Shown here piece by piece: positions 1 through 12,864 of a stretch of 64,000 nucleotides of DNA. The stretch comes from Lentinus brumalis. Its lineage: Eukaryota > Basidiomycota > Agaricomycetes > Polyporales > Polyporaceae. Numbering within the stretch: position 1 is the first letter of the stretch; each line of letters opens with the position of its first letter. A program made the translations under genes and the position numbers. The stretch is taken from positions 744,001-808,000 of the forward strand of contig MARA01000003.1 in NCBI GenBank assembly GCA_001792895.1, given 5' to 3'. Under the pieces are notes generated by a model that did no database searches, had not been told where the DNA came from, and saw only the letters and a program-made list of their open reading frames with translations.

Positions 1-460
1 TTCACGCCAAATTCGGTGTTCATTCTTGCAAGTACTCAGGACTCTACAATCCGCCTATGGAAGGCACAAACGTCAAAATGTGTCAAGACATATACGGGCC
101 ACAGCAATCGAACCTACTGCATATCCACGGACTTCGCTCCGGGTCGTAAACACATCGTGAGCGGTAGCGAGGACATGAAGGTATACATATGGGACCTGCA
201 GACAAGAGAGATCGTACAGGTGCTAGAGGGACATCGAGGTTAGTCACGTCCTTTGTCCCGTCTGGAGTTCCACACTGAATATTGTCCGTAGACGTGGTAC
301 TTGCCGTAGCCGTGAGATCGTCTTCTTACCTGGCCGGTCAAATTCACTCTGACGTCTTTGCTGGTAGTCTCATCCGACACGGCCTATGATAGCTTCGGCC
401 GCCATGGAGAAAGACCTGACAATCCGCATATGGATCGACCAGCCTATGAATGGTGCATAG
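1..460 (+). CDS. WD40-repeat protein, WDR5/Swd3-like, 3' part
   Basis: The start of the gene is outside the window. Three exons are readable: 1-238, 292-311 and 368-460 (TAG at 458-460), separated by introns of 53 and 56 nt. Joined, they give the last three blades of a WD40 propeller, with the repeats [23 protein letters not shown] and [10 protein letters not shown]. The segment GHRDVVLAVA followed by [18 protein letters not shown] is the usual C-terminus of fungal WDR5/Swd3. In that family the protein is the core scaffold of the COMPASS/Set1 histone H3K4 methyltransferase in the nucleus. The WD40 assignment is certain; the WDR5/Swd3 subfamily rests on the C-terminal blade. The downstream gene on the same strand is unrelated. 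Confidence 0.85.
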
Positions 461-1640
461 ATGTGGTATGTCCCCTCAACTATCGTGCACTATCTGACCG
501 CCGTGTCCAATGGCTGACATACCTATCGTACTTGTAGGTCTTACCACGACGCGGATGGCGGGTCACGGACTTCCGCACTCCGCATGCTCGCCCTTGTATC
601 TACTGCTACTGTAATATGTAATCATCTGGACACTCCTCGTTGCGGATCGATGCACCCGCATATCCGTGCTATTTGACTTGTACGCATTGGCAGAGCGTAC
701 GTCATGAAGCATGTCATGCCGAGGAGTGTGCGGGATAACTGAGTGAGTCATGTCTGCCCTCTCAAGTTTTACGTCTTACCTTGGTTGAGCGTGGACCTGC
801 GCGACAGATTTATTGCCTATCGCAAACATCGGGGCCTAATGCTGCCATGACATAAGTAGCCAAATATCTGGCTTCAGGGAACGTCATACAAGCTTTCGTC
901 ATGGACACATGCCATGACACAATTGACTGATGAGTATGTGCCACTCAGTGCGTCCAATTATGGATGCCTTGGCCATGAAGCTGCTATGCAAAGAGTCATC
1001 ACTCACCACTTACGCTCACATGTTCTTCGCATCTAGTGCGCTCTCTATTTCCTCACACCGGGCAAATACGCATCGTGACGCTTTTGGACGAGATGACTCG
1101 TAGTGGCAAAGCAGCGCATTTGGACATCTCGAAAGACACGCGCAGTCTTCGTCGGTTAGTACTAGCACCGCACAACAAGCGAATCGAGGACCCACACCGA
1201 CAAACAGCAGGTGGCACACGTGTTGTACCGAGCTTCGCTCAACATCCTACGAAGCTAGGGTTCTACGATACCATGGCTATGGCGGGTACCGCAGTGTAAA
1301 GCAGTATAACTGAATCGACGTTTGTGGTTGCAGGGAAGCCGCGAGGCGAAGCGCCGTATTGCAAGTATCGTCCTCAATCGCCCACTGAGCCGCAAAGCTC
1401 TCCGATACGATCAGATAGCCGCAACACGATACATGGGAATGTGGTTCTGCGCGTTCTATTCGTTTGCGGCCGCTTTGATCATCAGCAATATGTGGTCATT
1501 CCTAGGCCGCATCCAATCCTCGAACCAAGTCGAACCGCACGTCGACGCTGCCCAATGCGTCCGCAGTGACTCTGTGTGGGACTGGTAATGCGGCGGAGGT
1601 GGAACATGGCGACCCACTTGCCATCTTGCAGGGCACCGGG
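461..1640. other. Intergenic stretch, no gene recognised
   Basis: About 1.2 kb between the WD40 gene and the oxygenase gene. Short open frames exist on both strands (the longest about 88 codons near 1322-1588), but none shows a familiar motif or convincing splice-linked extension. The last 100 bases probably hold the promoter of the next gene. Confidence 0.5.
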
Positions 1641-1646
1641 GTGGTC

Positions 1647-1652
1647 TATAAA
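1647..1652 (+). promoter_or_regulatory. TATA-like element of the oxygenase gene
   Basis: TATAAA lies 54 bases before the ATG at 1706. It overlaps an earlier in-frame ATG at 1652, which makes that earlier ATG an unlikely start and supports 1706 (context CGCCATG). Confidence 0.4.
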
Positions 1653-1705
1653 TGCCTAGGCATCTGAGGAGGCCCGGTCGACAGGGTCAGCGTCGCTCTT
1701 CCGCC

Positions 1706-3208
1706 ATGTACGACCCCTCCTCAGACTCGGAGGACTACGACCAACGTCAGAGCCAGCTCCCTCCAAACCCGGCTCTTCGCCTTGCTGAACATCCTCGCAT
1801 TGTCTTACTCCGCTCCGTTCTTGGTGAACATTCGTTTTATTGTTGTGGCACGGCGGACGTCCCAACGACTGCCAGTGGCTTAGTTCTTTTCTACGGGAAA
1901 GACGAACGCGCCCGGTGAGCCCCCTTGCCCTCTATCATGTTCGCAGTTCTGTGATACCTTCTCCAGTCGCATTGACATATTGAACGCTTCGCGGTCCGCG
2001 CTCGACGACCTCGAGAAGGCGTGCGACCCAGTCGCTTCCGGCCTCGATCAAGACGACGTTTCCGACAACTCGTACCGCAAGGCGAGCAAGCTCGACAGAG
2101 ACCAGTTCTCTCTCAACCTTGACATTGAGAACATGGGGCTGCTCGAGGCCGTCCGCACTGGCCTCCTGTCTCCCAACGAGGCGAAGAAAGCCATCCGCGC
2201 CGAGTTGTCCGAGCTTAATATCTATGGTACGAATCGTGTGCTATGTCTCACAGCAGTCCTGCTAACGATATGTTAAGGGAAGAACTCCTTCTACAACAAA
2301 GACAAGGACGCCACGAAGGATGCCACCACGTTCGGGTCGCTGGTACTCGTGCTGCCATTCCCCCACGAGGGCGGTACGCTCGTCCTCAGGCACGAAAACC
2401 ACGAATACGTCTTCGATGCCACCCAACACCTCTCTATCCTCCCGCACGCCGCACCGCGCATCCCCTACGTCGCCTTCTTCGGCCATGTCGAACAGGAGGT
2501 TAGACCGATCACATCTGGTCACCGAATTACTATCACCTATAATCTGCACTTTGTCAACGAGCGTGACGTCGAGTCTCGACTGCAGACCGGTCTCGATATC
2601 ATTCACCCCGTGGCGTGAACGGCCCCGAGGTAAAGGCTATCTTGAAGTCACTGCTCAGTGACCCAACCTTCCTCCCGGAAGGCGGGATTCTCGGGTTTGG
2701 CCTGCGCCACCCTTATACGCTCCCTGCCACTTTCGATCCGCAGGACGATGACACGCTCGAGGGCCTCAAGCACCGCTTGAAGGGCGCTGATGCTGCACTC
2801 TTCTCCGCCTGCATCTCCCACTGCCTCGCCCCTTCCCTCTATACTATCTACGAGGAAATTCATGGAGACGTTTCTCGCATCCTCGTCGCCTGCCCTCGTG
2901 TCGCGAAGATCAGCACCCACGACCACGACCACGATGATGAGGTCTGGAAGAAGCTCTGCCGCCAGTTCGACGGGTTCGTCGTCAACCCTCCCCAGGCGGT
3001 CATCGACAGTTTGGCTCCTGGTGGTGATGGGCCCATCGCACGCAGACGTGTGCACTGGGTCACTCCGCTGTCGCAAGTGAATCGCGTGAAAACGCGCTTC
3101 GCAGCTTACGCGAATGCCCCCATGATGGGCTACCTGTACCAGCGGATCTGCATACTCGTCGCAGTCGGTCCTGCAGGAAGGCGATGCGATGCCACTATGA
3201 ACGAGTGA
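1706..3208 (+). CDS. 2OG-Fe(II) oxygenase-like protein (one-base frame break)
   Basis: Exons 1706-1914, 1967-2226 and 2278-3208, with introns of 52 and 51 nt. After an acidic start (MYDPSSDSEDY) comes a region typical of a fungal prolyl-4-hydroxylase-like family: SFYNKDKDATKDATTFGSLV, PFPHEGGTLVLRHENHEYVFD and VEQEVRPITSGHRITITYNL. HEGG and the later GHR...YNL are the conserved blocks where iron and 2-oxoglutarate ligands would be expected, though I cannot assign each ligand. The C-terminal half carries FLPEGGILGFGLRHPY and ends PMMGYLYQRICILVAVG, also typical. The frame breaks at the C run 2606-2609; one extra C joins the halves as DIIHPRGVNGPEV. That is more likely a base-calling loss than a pseudogene, because the sequence is well kept on both sides. 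The substrate is unknown. Confidence 0.75.
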
Positions 3209-3897
3209 AATTGAAGGAACCTTGTTTACTTCTGAATCAAGCTGAACAGATCGTGTTTTGCAGCTTTTAGATGCGGTAGTCCTCACTCGACTCTATTCTC
3301 TTCCTCGCTCTGCCTCCCCGCTCTGCCTCCCCGCTCTGCCTAGTTCCTGTATCTCCCTCTGTATCACCGCTTTGTATATTATGGCTGAATCACCGCGTTA
3401 TATATGATGTCTGAACACAATAAATTACCCGAATGTGCCATTGTATAGAACCCAGGACTCCATTGCAGATGAATACAACAGGATGCATGCCTCTGCAGAC
3501 TAGTAAGATGACACCTGACGTGGTACGACGACATTGGAGTTGCAGAATGACCTGATACGAAGGTGCGACAGAGCGAGGGACAGCTATGATTGCGTGCGGA
3601 GGAGCTACATGATGTGGTCTATGAATTGCATGGATGCGGGGAGACAATGGATGCGAATACGTCCACAGTATCCTTATGTATTAGAGTGTATGTGGGCTGC
3701 GACGGAACCTGTATGTATATATCGTGAGCTGCTCGTCTCCAAGCCCAGAGCCCAACGAATCCAAGAGTCGCGAAAAGAGGGAGGGGAAAGGAAAGGCACG
3801 AGTGTATGACCGGGAAGAGCAGAGGATAGGTGCGAGAGATTATACACAATGTACTGTACGATGACGCGTCAATTGTTGTGGGAACTGTGACTTGGTC
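3209..3897. other. Convergent 3' region with short tandem repeat
   Basis: Holds the 3' ends of the oxygenase gene (+) and ITC1 (-). At about 3306-3340 a 13-base unit (GCTCTGCCTCCCC) is repeated two and a half times in a pyrimidine-rich tract. No gene is seen. Confidence 0.55.
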
Positions 3898-6800
3898 TCA
3901 GGATCCGTTCACCGCCTTGCGGTTGACCCACTGCATATACGGCTCACGCAGGAGTTCAGCGGCAGCGCTCTTGCGTGAGCTACGGCGGGCCTCCGGGATC
4001 TTCGCGTGCGCGTTAAGGTCCTGCAAGCAGTTGCGTGAGTAACGGAGACCAGAGACTCAGTAGCGCTAGATGTACGCACCGCTGCGCGACGGCGTATGCC
4101 GGGGCCGATGTGGTTCCACCACTTGGTGAATGCGTTCTTGAGCGCAAGCTCGCGAACACCCTTCGGATTCAACCAGGCTACAAACTCTTGAACCTGTGTT
4201 CGACCACGATCAGCCTACCAATCGACGATGGGCACAGCACAAAGACAGACAAACGACTTACCTCCTCGAGATCATTGTAGACTGCCCATTCATTCGCACC
4301 AAGCATGCCCTCGGGGCCCTCCTCGATCCTCCGCCTCTCCTCGATGTTCTCCTCTCGTCTATGCAGGATTTCCGCATCGAACTCGCTCGCGCCTTGGATG
4401 AAAATCCTGCCGGTCCCATACTGCACCGTCCCTCCCGACCCGATGAGTGACGCCGCGCCCATGCCGTCGAACCACCACACCCGGTTGTAGAACCGGTCGC
4501 GTCCAAGCGGTTTCACACGTATGCAACCCAGAAGCTTGCGGAACTCGCGCTCGATGCCCTCAAGCCTTCGGTCGAGCTTATTGACCTCCTCGTCGAGTCG
4601 GCGGTGCTCAGCCTGTGCCTGCTTGATGGACGACGCTTTCGCGCGGGCGGCCTTGCGCTCTTTCGCAGCACTGCGACGCGTAGACGTACGAGGCGCAGAC
4701 TCGCCGTCCGAGACCGGGATATCCGAGAGGTCAGATGACTCATGCATCGTGACATCTTCGTCGACGTTGCCGTTCGCTTTCGGTTCATCTTTCGCCTCCC
4801 CTTGAATAGCGGCCATCTCTTCGAGGCTGCGTGGTCTTTGTGAGTAAAGGTGACGACAGGGAGTCCTACAAATGCGACTCACTATTGCTTTCTCGTCCGG
4901 TTGACCTCAATCTTCTCCTTACGCAGGGCAGTGAGCTGCTCTTCACACCATTCCATATGTTGATGAATAGCCTTGCTCGAGACCGCCAAGCTGACCATGA
5001 AGGAGATGATGGCAACGCGGTCCTTTGGCGGCAGCTTGTGGTAGAGCTGACCTGGCGCTGTGGGTGTAGTGAGCCGGAGAGGTGAGGGCGATGTGTGTGG
5101 TGTGGGGGCTGTTGAGCCAGTCGGTTCTTCAGGAGAGTCGGGCGCGAAGAGGAGCCTCGTCAGGATCTCGCGCAATCGAGGGAAATTCTCCAAATTGGCG
5201 TGCTGAGAGCATCAATTCAGTATTCACTAGCATGCGAGATGATGGTCAGGCTGGACCCACATCCTTCAGACATCCGACCATCGATTCTTCCCAACCTTCC
5301 CGGCCTTCTGCATGTCGCAAAGGTGCACGCTCCCAATTGTTTCCCACATCGGCCATAGCACCGGTGAGTTGGTCGATCGTGACGCCGAGCTCTTCTTCAT
5401 CGCCCCTCTCTTCCTTATACTGAACCAAAGACATGATCGCACTATGCCGGTTGAAGGGCACAGTGCGCAGGTTATAAATGAGCGTGGCGTGGATCTCAGC
5501 GAGCAGCTGGCATTGAGGTTCAATGACCGAATGTCGCAGGGCACCCTCGAAGTCATCCATGGTGAAGGGCGACATGTGTAGTGGTTGCCTAGTGAACAAT
5601 GTGTCAACAGCTGACGACGTATGCGGTATGTACGCGGGCAAGCCGCCACTTACCCGTAGACGACAAGGAAGTTCCAAGTCATCAAGAAGGCAGCGTTCGT
5701 CTCTTGGTCCTCTCCAAACGGCATGGCGGCCTTACTCGGGACAGGCCGTTTCAGCTTCATTCCCGCTCGCTTGTCTTTGTCGTTCAAGACGACATCAAGA
5801 TCCTCCGTTGGATATCGGACTGGTTTCTTCTTCTTCTTTTCCGCGGCGAGGTCGTTCTCGTCCTTCAGCTTCAGCTGGTGTTCGACACGCTCACGTTCCT
5901 CTCGCTGACGTTGCTCTGCGACGGCAATTGCGACAGCTTTCTCCTTCTTCTCCGCTATAATGAATACATATCCAGCTTGACATCGTTATTGACACGGGTG
6001 TTCAAGACAAGCGCACCTTTCTCCTCCATCATCTGTCTCCGCTTCTTCGCGGCAGGGCCTTCCTTGTCTTCCCACACCTTCTTCCGCTTGTCGATCTCTC
6101 CCTTCTTCAATGTCTCAACCCCAATCCTGATCTCCTCTGGCATGACATTGCTGACGCCATACCGCGCCGCGATGGCAGGTTTGACGGTCCATGGGGAAGC
6201 GACTGCGGCATCACGATCCACACAGTCACGGATGAATCGTCGCAAGATAGACTTCGAGAACGCAAGGCGGTCGCGGCTGGGGCGTAGCAGAACAGGTCGT
6301 GAGCCAGGAGAGCCTCGGGCAAAGACATGAGTCGTACCTCATAAGGGGGCTCTGAACGTCTATGAGGGAGCCAGACCACTGCCCACGACTCGTCTCCTTC
6401 CCTTTGTTCTTCTCGTGGTTCTTTGCGTAGCCTGGTTGCTTCTCCTCCTCAAGCACCTGGACCTGGTAGACGTACTTCGCGGGGTCGTCCATGACAATGG
6501 AGTCCTTCACAGAGATCTTCAGGTCTTCTGCGACCTTATGAACTGCTGTGGGAACGTCGGACAGGGGTGAAGAGGAGGTAGATGAGGACGCCACGGGAGC
6601 GGGGCTTTGGGCAGGTGCGGGTGGGCGCACTAGAACAACACTTGCGAGGTACCTGGGGGCGAGGCAATGAGTGGGGTGCTCGTAGTTACAGCGGTTTTGT
6701 CGTACTTCTCTCCTTGGATGTCCACATACACCTCTACAAAAGAATGGTAAGTACGAGTGTTGCAGAGGAGGAGAAGGAGCGTACTCTCGTTGGGGTAGTA

Positions 6801-7295
6801 CCGGTCTTTGAAGCGATCATACACGGCCTCCACGAGGTGGTCAAGACGACCCATAACCTCTGTAAGGACGGGGAATACAACACGGTCAATAAGACACGTA
6901 AACCACGCGAATACATAGTGCACGTACGCCACTGGACGGCTTTAAGCACAGCAGCCTTCAACTGGTCCGGAAACCTCGAGTGCATGGTTCGAGCCTCGTG
7001 CCGCTCGCTTTCCAACGCCTGGAAGTAGTCAAGGCCGCTCTTCCCGGTGACCTCGCATTGAAAGTGTTTCATCCTATAGAAGGACATTCGCGCGGTGTAG
7101 GCACTGGAGGACACACGGGTCAGCAGGCGGAGGTCAGGGAGGCATGATGTGGCCGGTGGCGTACTCGTAATTCTCAAAGATCTCGCCGGTCTCCTCCAGG
7201 TAGAAGACCTCGCGGTTGGGGTCGTGCTTGAGGGCATCGAGGAGGGCGGGAGAGGGCTCGGTGAGGAGGACGCGCTTGCGCCTGCAGGTGGGCAT
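3898..7295 (-). CDS. ITC1: ISWI complex subunit, ITC1/ACF1 family (WAC-DDT-WHIM)
   Basis: Start at 7295 (MPTCRRKRVLL), stop TGA at 3898-3900. Domains in order: an N-terminal WAC domain (EVFYLEETGEIFENY, CEVTGKSGLDYFQALESE, HSRFP); a charged linker ending in SRDRLAFSKSILRRFIRDCV; a DDT domain (about 5246-5620, HMSPFTMDDFEGALRH to EESMVGCLKD); WHIM motifs (LPPKDRVAIISFMVSLAVSS; GCIRVKPLGRDRFYNRVWWF); and a C-terminal helix ending PYMQWVNRKAVNGS. No PHD or bromodomain is present, as is usual for fungal Itc1. The last intron is 4021-4079. The family partners the ISWI ATPase (Isw2 in yeast) in nucleosome spacing and repression. One frame break lies at the G run 6655-6659, repaired by one base to join the WAC exon to RYLASVVLVRPPAP. 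Identity is secure; middle exon borders are approximate. Confidence 0.9.
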
Positions 7296-8826
7296 GGCGG
7301 GGGCGGGCGGGGAGCGGGAACGGGAGAGATGATGGGAGGGAGGAAGGGACGGGGGGAGGGAGGGGGGCAGGGGGCGGCAGGTGGCTAGGTTGGAATCCGA
7401 AGGCGTGAAGCGGTCCCCTTCGCATTTTTGCAGCAGTGCGTCTCCCGAGGCCTCCACGCTCAGCCACCACTCGAGCCGTCCCTTTCGAACTCAGCCTCGC
7501 CGCTTTCTCTTCTCGACCACCACCTCCTCCCTCGTCGCCCACCACCCCTCTGCGGCCGCTCATTGTCCGTCGTCCTGGTCCTTGCGCCCGGCGTCATCTC
7601 ACGATTGTTCCCCCGCTGGGTGCGGGATACCCAGACCCGCACAAGATCAACCGCAGATTGTCGCCCTGCGTCTGACCGCTCTCTTCCGCTTTCCTCTCAC
7701 TCGCTCTAGTCGTGCTTGGGATAGCTGTCTGACCGGTCGGTTCACCGCAAACGTGGGGCGCAGAACGGGCTCCAGTTCACGCACTCTGCGCCGCCCATGT
7801 GCGCCCCTCGTCCCGCTGGCGAGATATCAGCGCAGTCACTGCTATGGTCTTGTACACGAAAGATCTGGGCATATACCCTGGGCAGGCGCGACTTCCTAAG
7901 AAGACTGTTCAGGCGCATCAAGCCCGAGACAATTCAGCGCGGATGGGTGGCGGGCATGGGTGGCTGAGAATGCAGGTATGACCTCGTCCATAACACGCCT
8001 CTCACCGCCCAGGCTCGCGAAGCCACTACCGCACCATGCTTTCTGTCGCATATCGCGCACGCTATGCGTCACACCCCACGGCGATGGAGTCGTGCCGGGG
8101 ACCTTGTATTTGCGCCTGGCCGCGCGGACATGCTGCTGCGAGAAAGAACGGCCTTGACGCGTCGGAACGGTCACGTGCGTGTACTCATTGGCTTCCGCCA
8201 CTAGAGTCCTGCCAGTACTTCCACAAGCTTGTGCTCCTTTGCTATGTCGCAGCGTAAGTCGGCCGTTCTGCGGAGGGGAGAGAGGCAAAAATGGAACTGA
8301 GGTCCATGCCGATGATTGACCGCCCGAGATGCGGTTCGAGGCGCGCGCGCGCACCAACGCCCTGACAGTGAGTGTGGGCCCATGTCTCCTTCCCCATTCT
8401 CTCCATTCCTGTTCGATCATTCAAGGAGAATCATACACGGTCAACGATGATGCATAGCAATAACCTAGCACTGGTACAAGAATACAACGAGTGTACAATA
8501 GTAGGAGCACAGTCCGTTAACGGGGTGTACCGTCGTCACAGCCATCCAAGATCGAGCATGGTACAGATGGTAACTGGTCGTGAGGTACTTGAAGAAAGCC
8601 AGCAATTATGGTATGTTTGATATATGTTGCATGCAGTAGAGGGGAATCATGCGCGTGCGAAGGGTTATCATCGAATCACTACACACCTTGTCAGTCAACA
8701 GTTCAACAGAGAGCAAGTAACGACTCACCGTCTAAGAGAGGAGCAAGACTGTCCAGGAAATGTGATTGCAGAATTGGATAGGTATACGCAATGAAGATGG
8801 ATGACGTCGACCACCGCTCCGCCTTC
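7296..8826. other. Intergenic stretch, promoter of ITC1, no secure gene
   Basis: Purine/pyrimidine-biased sequence at 7300-7720 fits the 5' leader and promoter of ITC1. A 57-codon frame at 7797-7967 (+), basic, ending GWVAGMGG, and a 174-codon frame at 7896-8420 (-) are present but resemble nothing I know. The part near 8800 is 3' flank of the gene on the minus strand. Confidence 0.5.
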
Positions 8827-11717
8827 TCACTTCCGCGCTTTCACAGGTACTCCATTCGCCTGCGGAGGAGCCTGCCTGGCCGGCGGCGGCGGAGACTGCG
8901 CTGCGCCAGACCTCTGCGGCTGCACGACCTTGCCCTTGCTAATCTGCGGCTGTGGACTAGCGGCCTTCGAGGTACTCGGCTCCGGGGTATGACTGCTCGA
9001 CTTATCTCCAGACCGGCCCAACAGCCGCCTCAGCTTCCCGCCTGACTGCGCCTTCTCCTTCGCAGCTTCCTTGACCCCAACGGCATCGAGGACGACGATG
9101 GCCTTCGCGGCGGGAGACATCGTCGACTTGCCCGCTCCGGCAGTCGTCTGAGCAAGGGTATGAGCTGTGGGAAGGGAGTTGCTCCGCTGATGCTTGAGTG
9201 GCGGGGCGCGAACACCGCCCAGCCCAGCACGCTGCTGGCCAGGTCCGGCCTTCTGCTGGCCCTCGACGTTGACCAGGACCCACCCCTCTGAGATGGAGTA
9301 CGCACGCCTATTGGGAGGGCGATTCGCGTGAGGAGCGTGTCCATTGCCCGTCGCCGCGGCTGAGCCGTTCGCAGGCTTCGCGGTGGTGGTCGGTGAAGCC
9401 TTGGGCATTGTGCCGGTCGGTGGTTGCTTGTCGAGCATGTTGCCGACCCATGCAGCCTCGCTCTTCCTCGCGCCCTCTCCCTCGGCCTGGTGCTGCTCCG
9501 GCTGCTGGATCCTAGCCTGCACGACCTTCGTCGGGAGGTCCTTGCTCTGCGAATCATCTCCTTCCTGGCTCGGCTGCTCCTTGATTGTCGGTGGTATCAT
9601 GCTGGAACTGTGTGGGCTGATGCTCGAGCTGGTGGTAAGAGGAGGAGTTCTGTCCGAGTCTGACCCGACGTCACCAACAAGCCTCTTCTCATCCTGTGGA
9701 GTGGGGGTCCAAGCGCCTGGGACTACCGGTCCGCTCGACCCACGTCGCTCCAGCGGCGGCGGCTGTGTCTGGGCAGGAGGCACGCCTCCGCTCGCTCGAC
9801 GATCGCGCGGACCGCCTGGTACCACGCGTGATGGTGAGAACTGAGAGAGCGGGGACTGAGTGTTGCCGTTCGACATAGTCTCCGGTTCCTTCCCCGTCCA
9901 GGCGATGGGTACCTCGGTGGAGCGCCAACCCGTGCTCGACGAGAACGCCGAATCACGGAACGCGCCAGGGCCAAGAAGAGGAGGCGTCGGAGTGCGGGTA
10001 ATGCTTGAGTTGTAGTGGGTGACGTCGGGCCGCCCACTGTCTGCAGAGTGTCGTGCAGCCAGTCCGTTCTCGCCTGAACGGGACGTCTCGGCAGTCGAAG
10101 AAACGCGCATAGGCTGGGGAAAGAGGTTGACGGGGGAGCCAGCCAAGGGGGAGGAAGCCCGTCGTGAACGAGTGTTATTCGAGCTCGAACTCTGCCTTGC
10201 AATGTCATACGGGGATTCCTGAATGGACGCCCGCAGCAGGGGATCATCGGTCGAAGACATGGAGTAATGCCTCGAATGCTGGCGACCGAATGGAACGGTA
10301 AGGAATTGAGTCGTGGGTGGATTGGCCGGAACGTTAGGCATCACCAGCGGACGGTTCCAAGGATTGAACTCCTGCTGAAGGGCGTTCCCGGGTTGCACAG
10401 GCCCAGTGGTGTAGAATACGTCAGGTGTATGAGGCAGGCTGCCTGGGTTGCGGCGAGCCGTGCCAATACCTGTCATGTCCACACTACCAACCTCGCTCGA
10501 CAGCCGGCCAGCCTCAGTCAGCGACGCGTCCGACTGGAAGGCCTTGGGTAGCTGGGCCTTCGGGAACGGCTTCCTGAGCTTGCTGTTACTGCTGTTGCTA
10601 TGACTCGGGGTCACTTGCTTCAGAGGGGAAGACAAGTGCGGGGATGCGGATCTGTTCAGTTGAGTATGTCCTTCCGGGGGAGAACTGATTCCTGATAAGC
10701 ATGTATATTCCTACACTCGCAAAAGGCACTTACCCTCCGCTTTGAAGTGAAAAGTCGTGTTTCAGATCAGAATTCAAGGTGACAGGGCTCGCGGGAGGGG
10801 ATTCAACGCGGGTTTCGCTGGGTGGGCCCACGAATATCCATAAATCCCTTGTTCGCGATCGACTTCCGAGAGTCAAGGAAGTGAGCAAGGTGAAAGAGTG
10901 ACGATCAAGGGCGGTGAGCAAAGTCAGGATCTGGTGCAGAGAGTCGACGGAGAATGTGTTCTCTTGGAACCCTGAACATTAGGCGTCAGACACTGGTTGA
11001 GACTAGAGCAGTCGCTAAGTACGCACACTTGTACCCCTTCATCTTGAACTCGTACGACTCCCCGATCTTCTTCTCGTAGGCAATCCCCCGGGGCCACGCG
11101 TTCCTGACAGACTGAAGTATGGCAGGAGTCAACGGCAGCGGTGGATCAATGACACGGAGAAGAGACGTCGACGGGAATGAGATGGCAAACAACATTGGAC
11201 CGGCTTGGGGTAGCGTGCTGACTGAACCATTCGGGACAGCGGGGATGGAAGAGTTGACGGGCGCGGTAGTGGGGCGGGAGAAAGCAAGGGCGATACGATC
11301 GTCCTGCTCTCGACCATACTCGATGGTAGAGAGGAAGGAATACCCATATTGCAGAATCACGGAAAGAATGGATATGATGAGCTTCTCGGCTTCCAGGCTC
11401 TTGACGTTGCTCCATGGCTTGTGCTCGAGCGAGAACTCGAAAAAGTTGTGCGCGATGTTCTCTCGCACAGCGACGATGTTCCGTTGCTGCTCGAAGAGGC
11501 GTCGGAGACCATTGATGACGCTGTCGGGGAAGCTATAGAGCCTGACTAGACCCTGGCCCGCGAAGGTGAGGAGAGAGAAAGACGAGACTACACGCGGCAA
11601 GTCACGCAGGAACTCCTTCCTGGGATGAAAGAGCAGATTGGGGACGTTCGAGGGGGGCGATACGGTGAGGGGAGGCTTGAGGACGTTCGGAGTAGGGGAG
11701 GCGGGGGGCTGCGCCAT
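8827..11717 (-). CDS. Disordered basidiomycete protein with ordered N-terminal domain
   Basis: Three exons on the minus strand: 11717 to about 11027, about 10971 to 10737, and about 10660 to 8827. The junctions restore GYKWFQENTFSVDSLHQIL and GGSASPHLSSPLKQ. The first 290 residues look folded: HPRKEFLRDLPRVVSSFSLL, a hydrophobic/amphipathic central part (LIISILSVILQYGYSFLSTI), FAISFPSTSLLRVIDPPLPL and TLLTALDRHSFTLLTSLTLG. The remaining 600 residues are low-complexity, rich in Ser, Pro, Thr and Gln, with many SP/TP sites typical of phosphorylated disordered regions. The last stretch is basic (GKLRRLLGRSGDK). I do not recognise the family and propose no function. The long uninterrupted third exon and three clean junctions make the gene itself secure. 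Confidence 0.75.
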
Positions 11718-12864
11718 GGTGAGTGCATGGAGGAGAGTGCAGTGATAGCAAGCATGGTCGCTCTTTGAGAGAACGTACTCGACTCCAGCATCAGGCCCAC
11801 GCCGCACGTCACTATTCCATAAACGCGCCCGCCCACGTGGCCGCCCGATGCGCGCGTCTCGCCTCCAGACGCCGTCCGACACGCCTCCTCCAGCCCTCCT
11901 CCGCCTGGTCCTCGGGCTGCTGGCTGCTGCAGGACTGCAAGCTGCACCTCCACGCCGTCTGTGTCGTCACGGTCTCCTATGTCGCGGGAATCTCGACTCA
12001 CCACACGCGCTCATGGGCACCGGCGAGCCGACTAGAACCAGCGCGCATCGTACCCTCCTCCACCGTCCGACAGCAGGAAAGGTCTCTGGAGATGGTCACA
12101 GGGCTGTCAAAAACCCCTTCAGCTTGTTCTGGAATGTGCAGGGGAACACCGGTATCATATTTCCGACAGGGATGACCTACGCGGAGTCGGAACATCCGCT
12201 GCGGCGAAGGGACGAGGACTCTCGACGAAGGAACACCAAAGGCGATGGATAGTGGACATGGGGTCGGCAGGGTTCATGGTTATAGATGCTTACCTCTATC
12301 CCTGCACCCACGACACCCTCGATCGCACGGGGTCAGCAGTACGGTCGTACTGCTTCCGCCGTAACCTTCCAGTGACCGGTCCGCAACCAGTGAGTCCAAA
12401 GTCCTTCTTACCAAAAATACACGAATTTGTTCTGACTTCATTGGATGTCTTCGCAATGTCCGCTGCCCTCAAGCGTTCGGGATCGACGTGGAGCGCACCA
12501 GGGTCGCAGACTTTCTCCTTGCGCTCATGGTTGACTAAGATAAATAGTCGAGTCTGGAAGAATTAACGGACCAGCGGCCTCATAACCGTTGGGGAGCTCT
12601 TCGTAAGAAAGCCGTTGAGTCGATAGTCATCGAGAGGAAGCAAGGAGGGAGTTCACTACGCGCTCTGGCGGCCGGAGACGACGAAGGGAGAGATCTGGAG
12701 AGATGTCCCGTCCGGCCCGCCGGTAGTGTCGGCCCGTCCCCGGACTCAGTCACTACAAACCTCGGGCGAACTTATATAGAGCCTGCGCTGTGCTGGACGG
12801 CTCATCACTTCTCTTCCCCTTCTTCTCGCCGTCAGCTCCTCTCAACACCAGAAGATCGCCCTCG
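11718..12864. other. Divergent intergenic region
   Basis: Shared upstream region of the disordered-protein gene (-) and the oxidoreductase gene (+). Several overlapping open frames occur at 11720-12250 and 12252-12566 but none has recognisable motifs or a matching splice partner. GC-rich direct repeats containing GGCCCG lie at about 12708-12740. Confidence 0.45.
12773..12778 (+). promoter_or_regulatory. TATA-like element of the galacturonate-reductase-like gene
   Basis: TATATA within CTTATATAGAG, 87 bases upstream of the ATG at 12865, in otherwise GC-rich sequence. Confidence 0.45.

Noticed and set aside
7797..7967. 57-codon basic frame on plus
   Set aside because: Short, no homology known to me, lies beside the ITC1 leader; could be chance.
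7896..8420. 174-codon minus-strand frame
   Set aside because: No recognisable motif, no supporting splice sites, overlapped by other frames.
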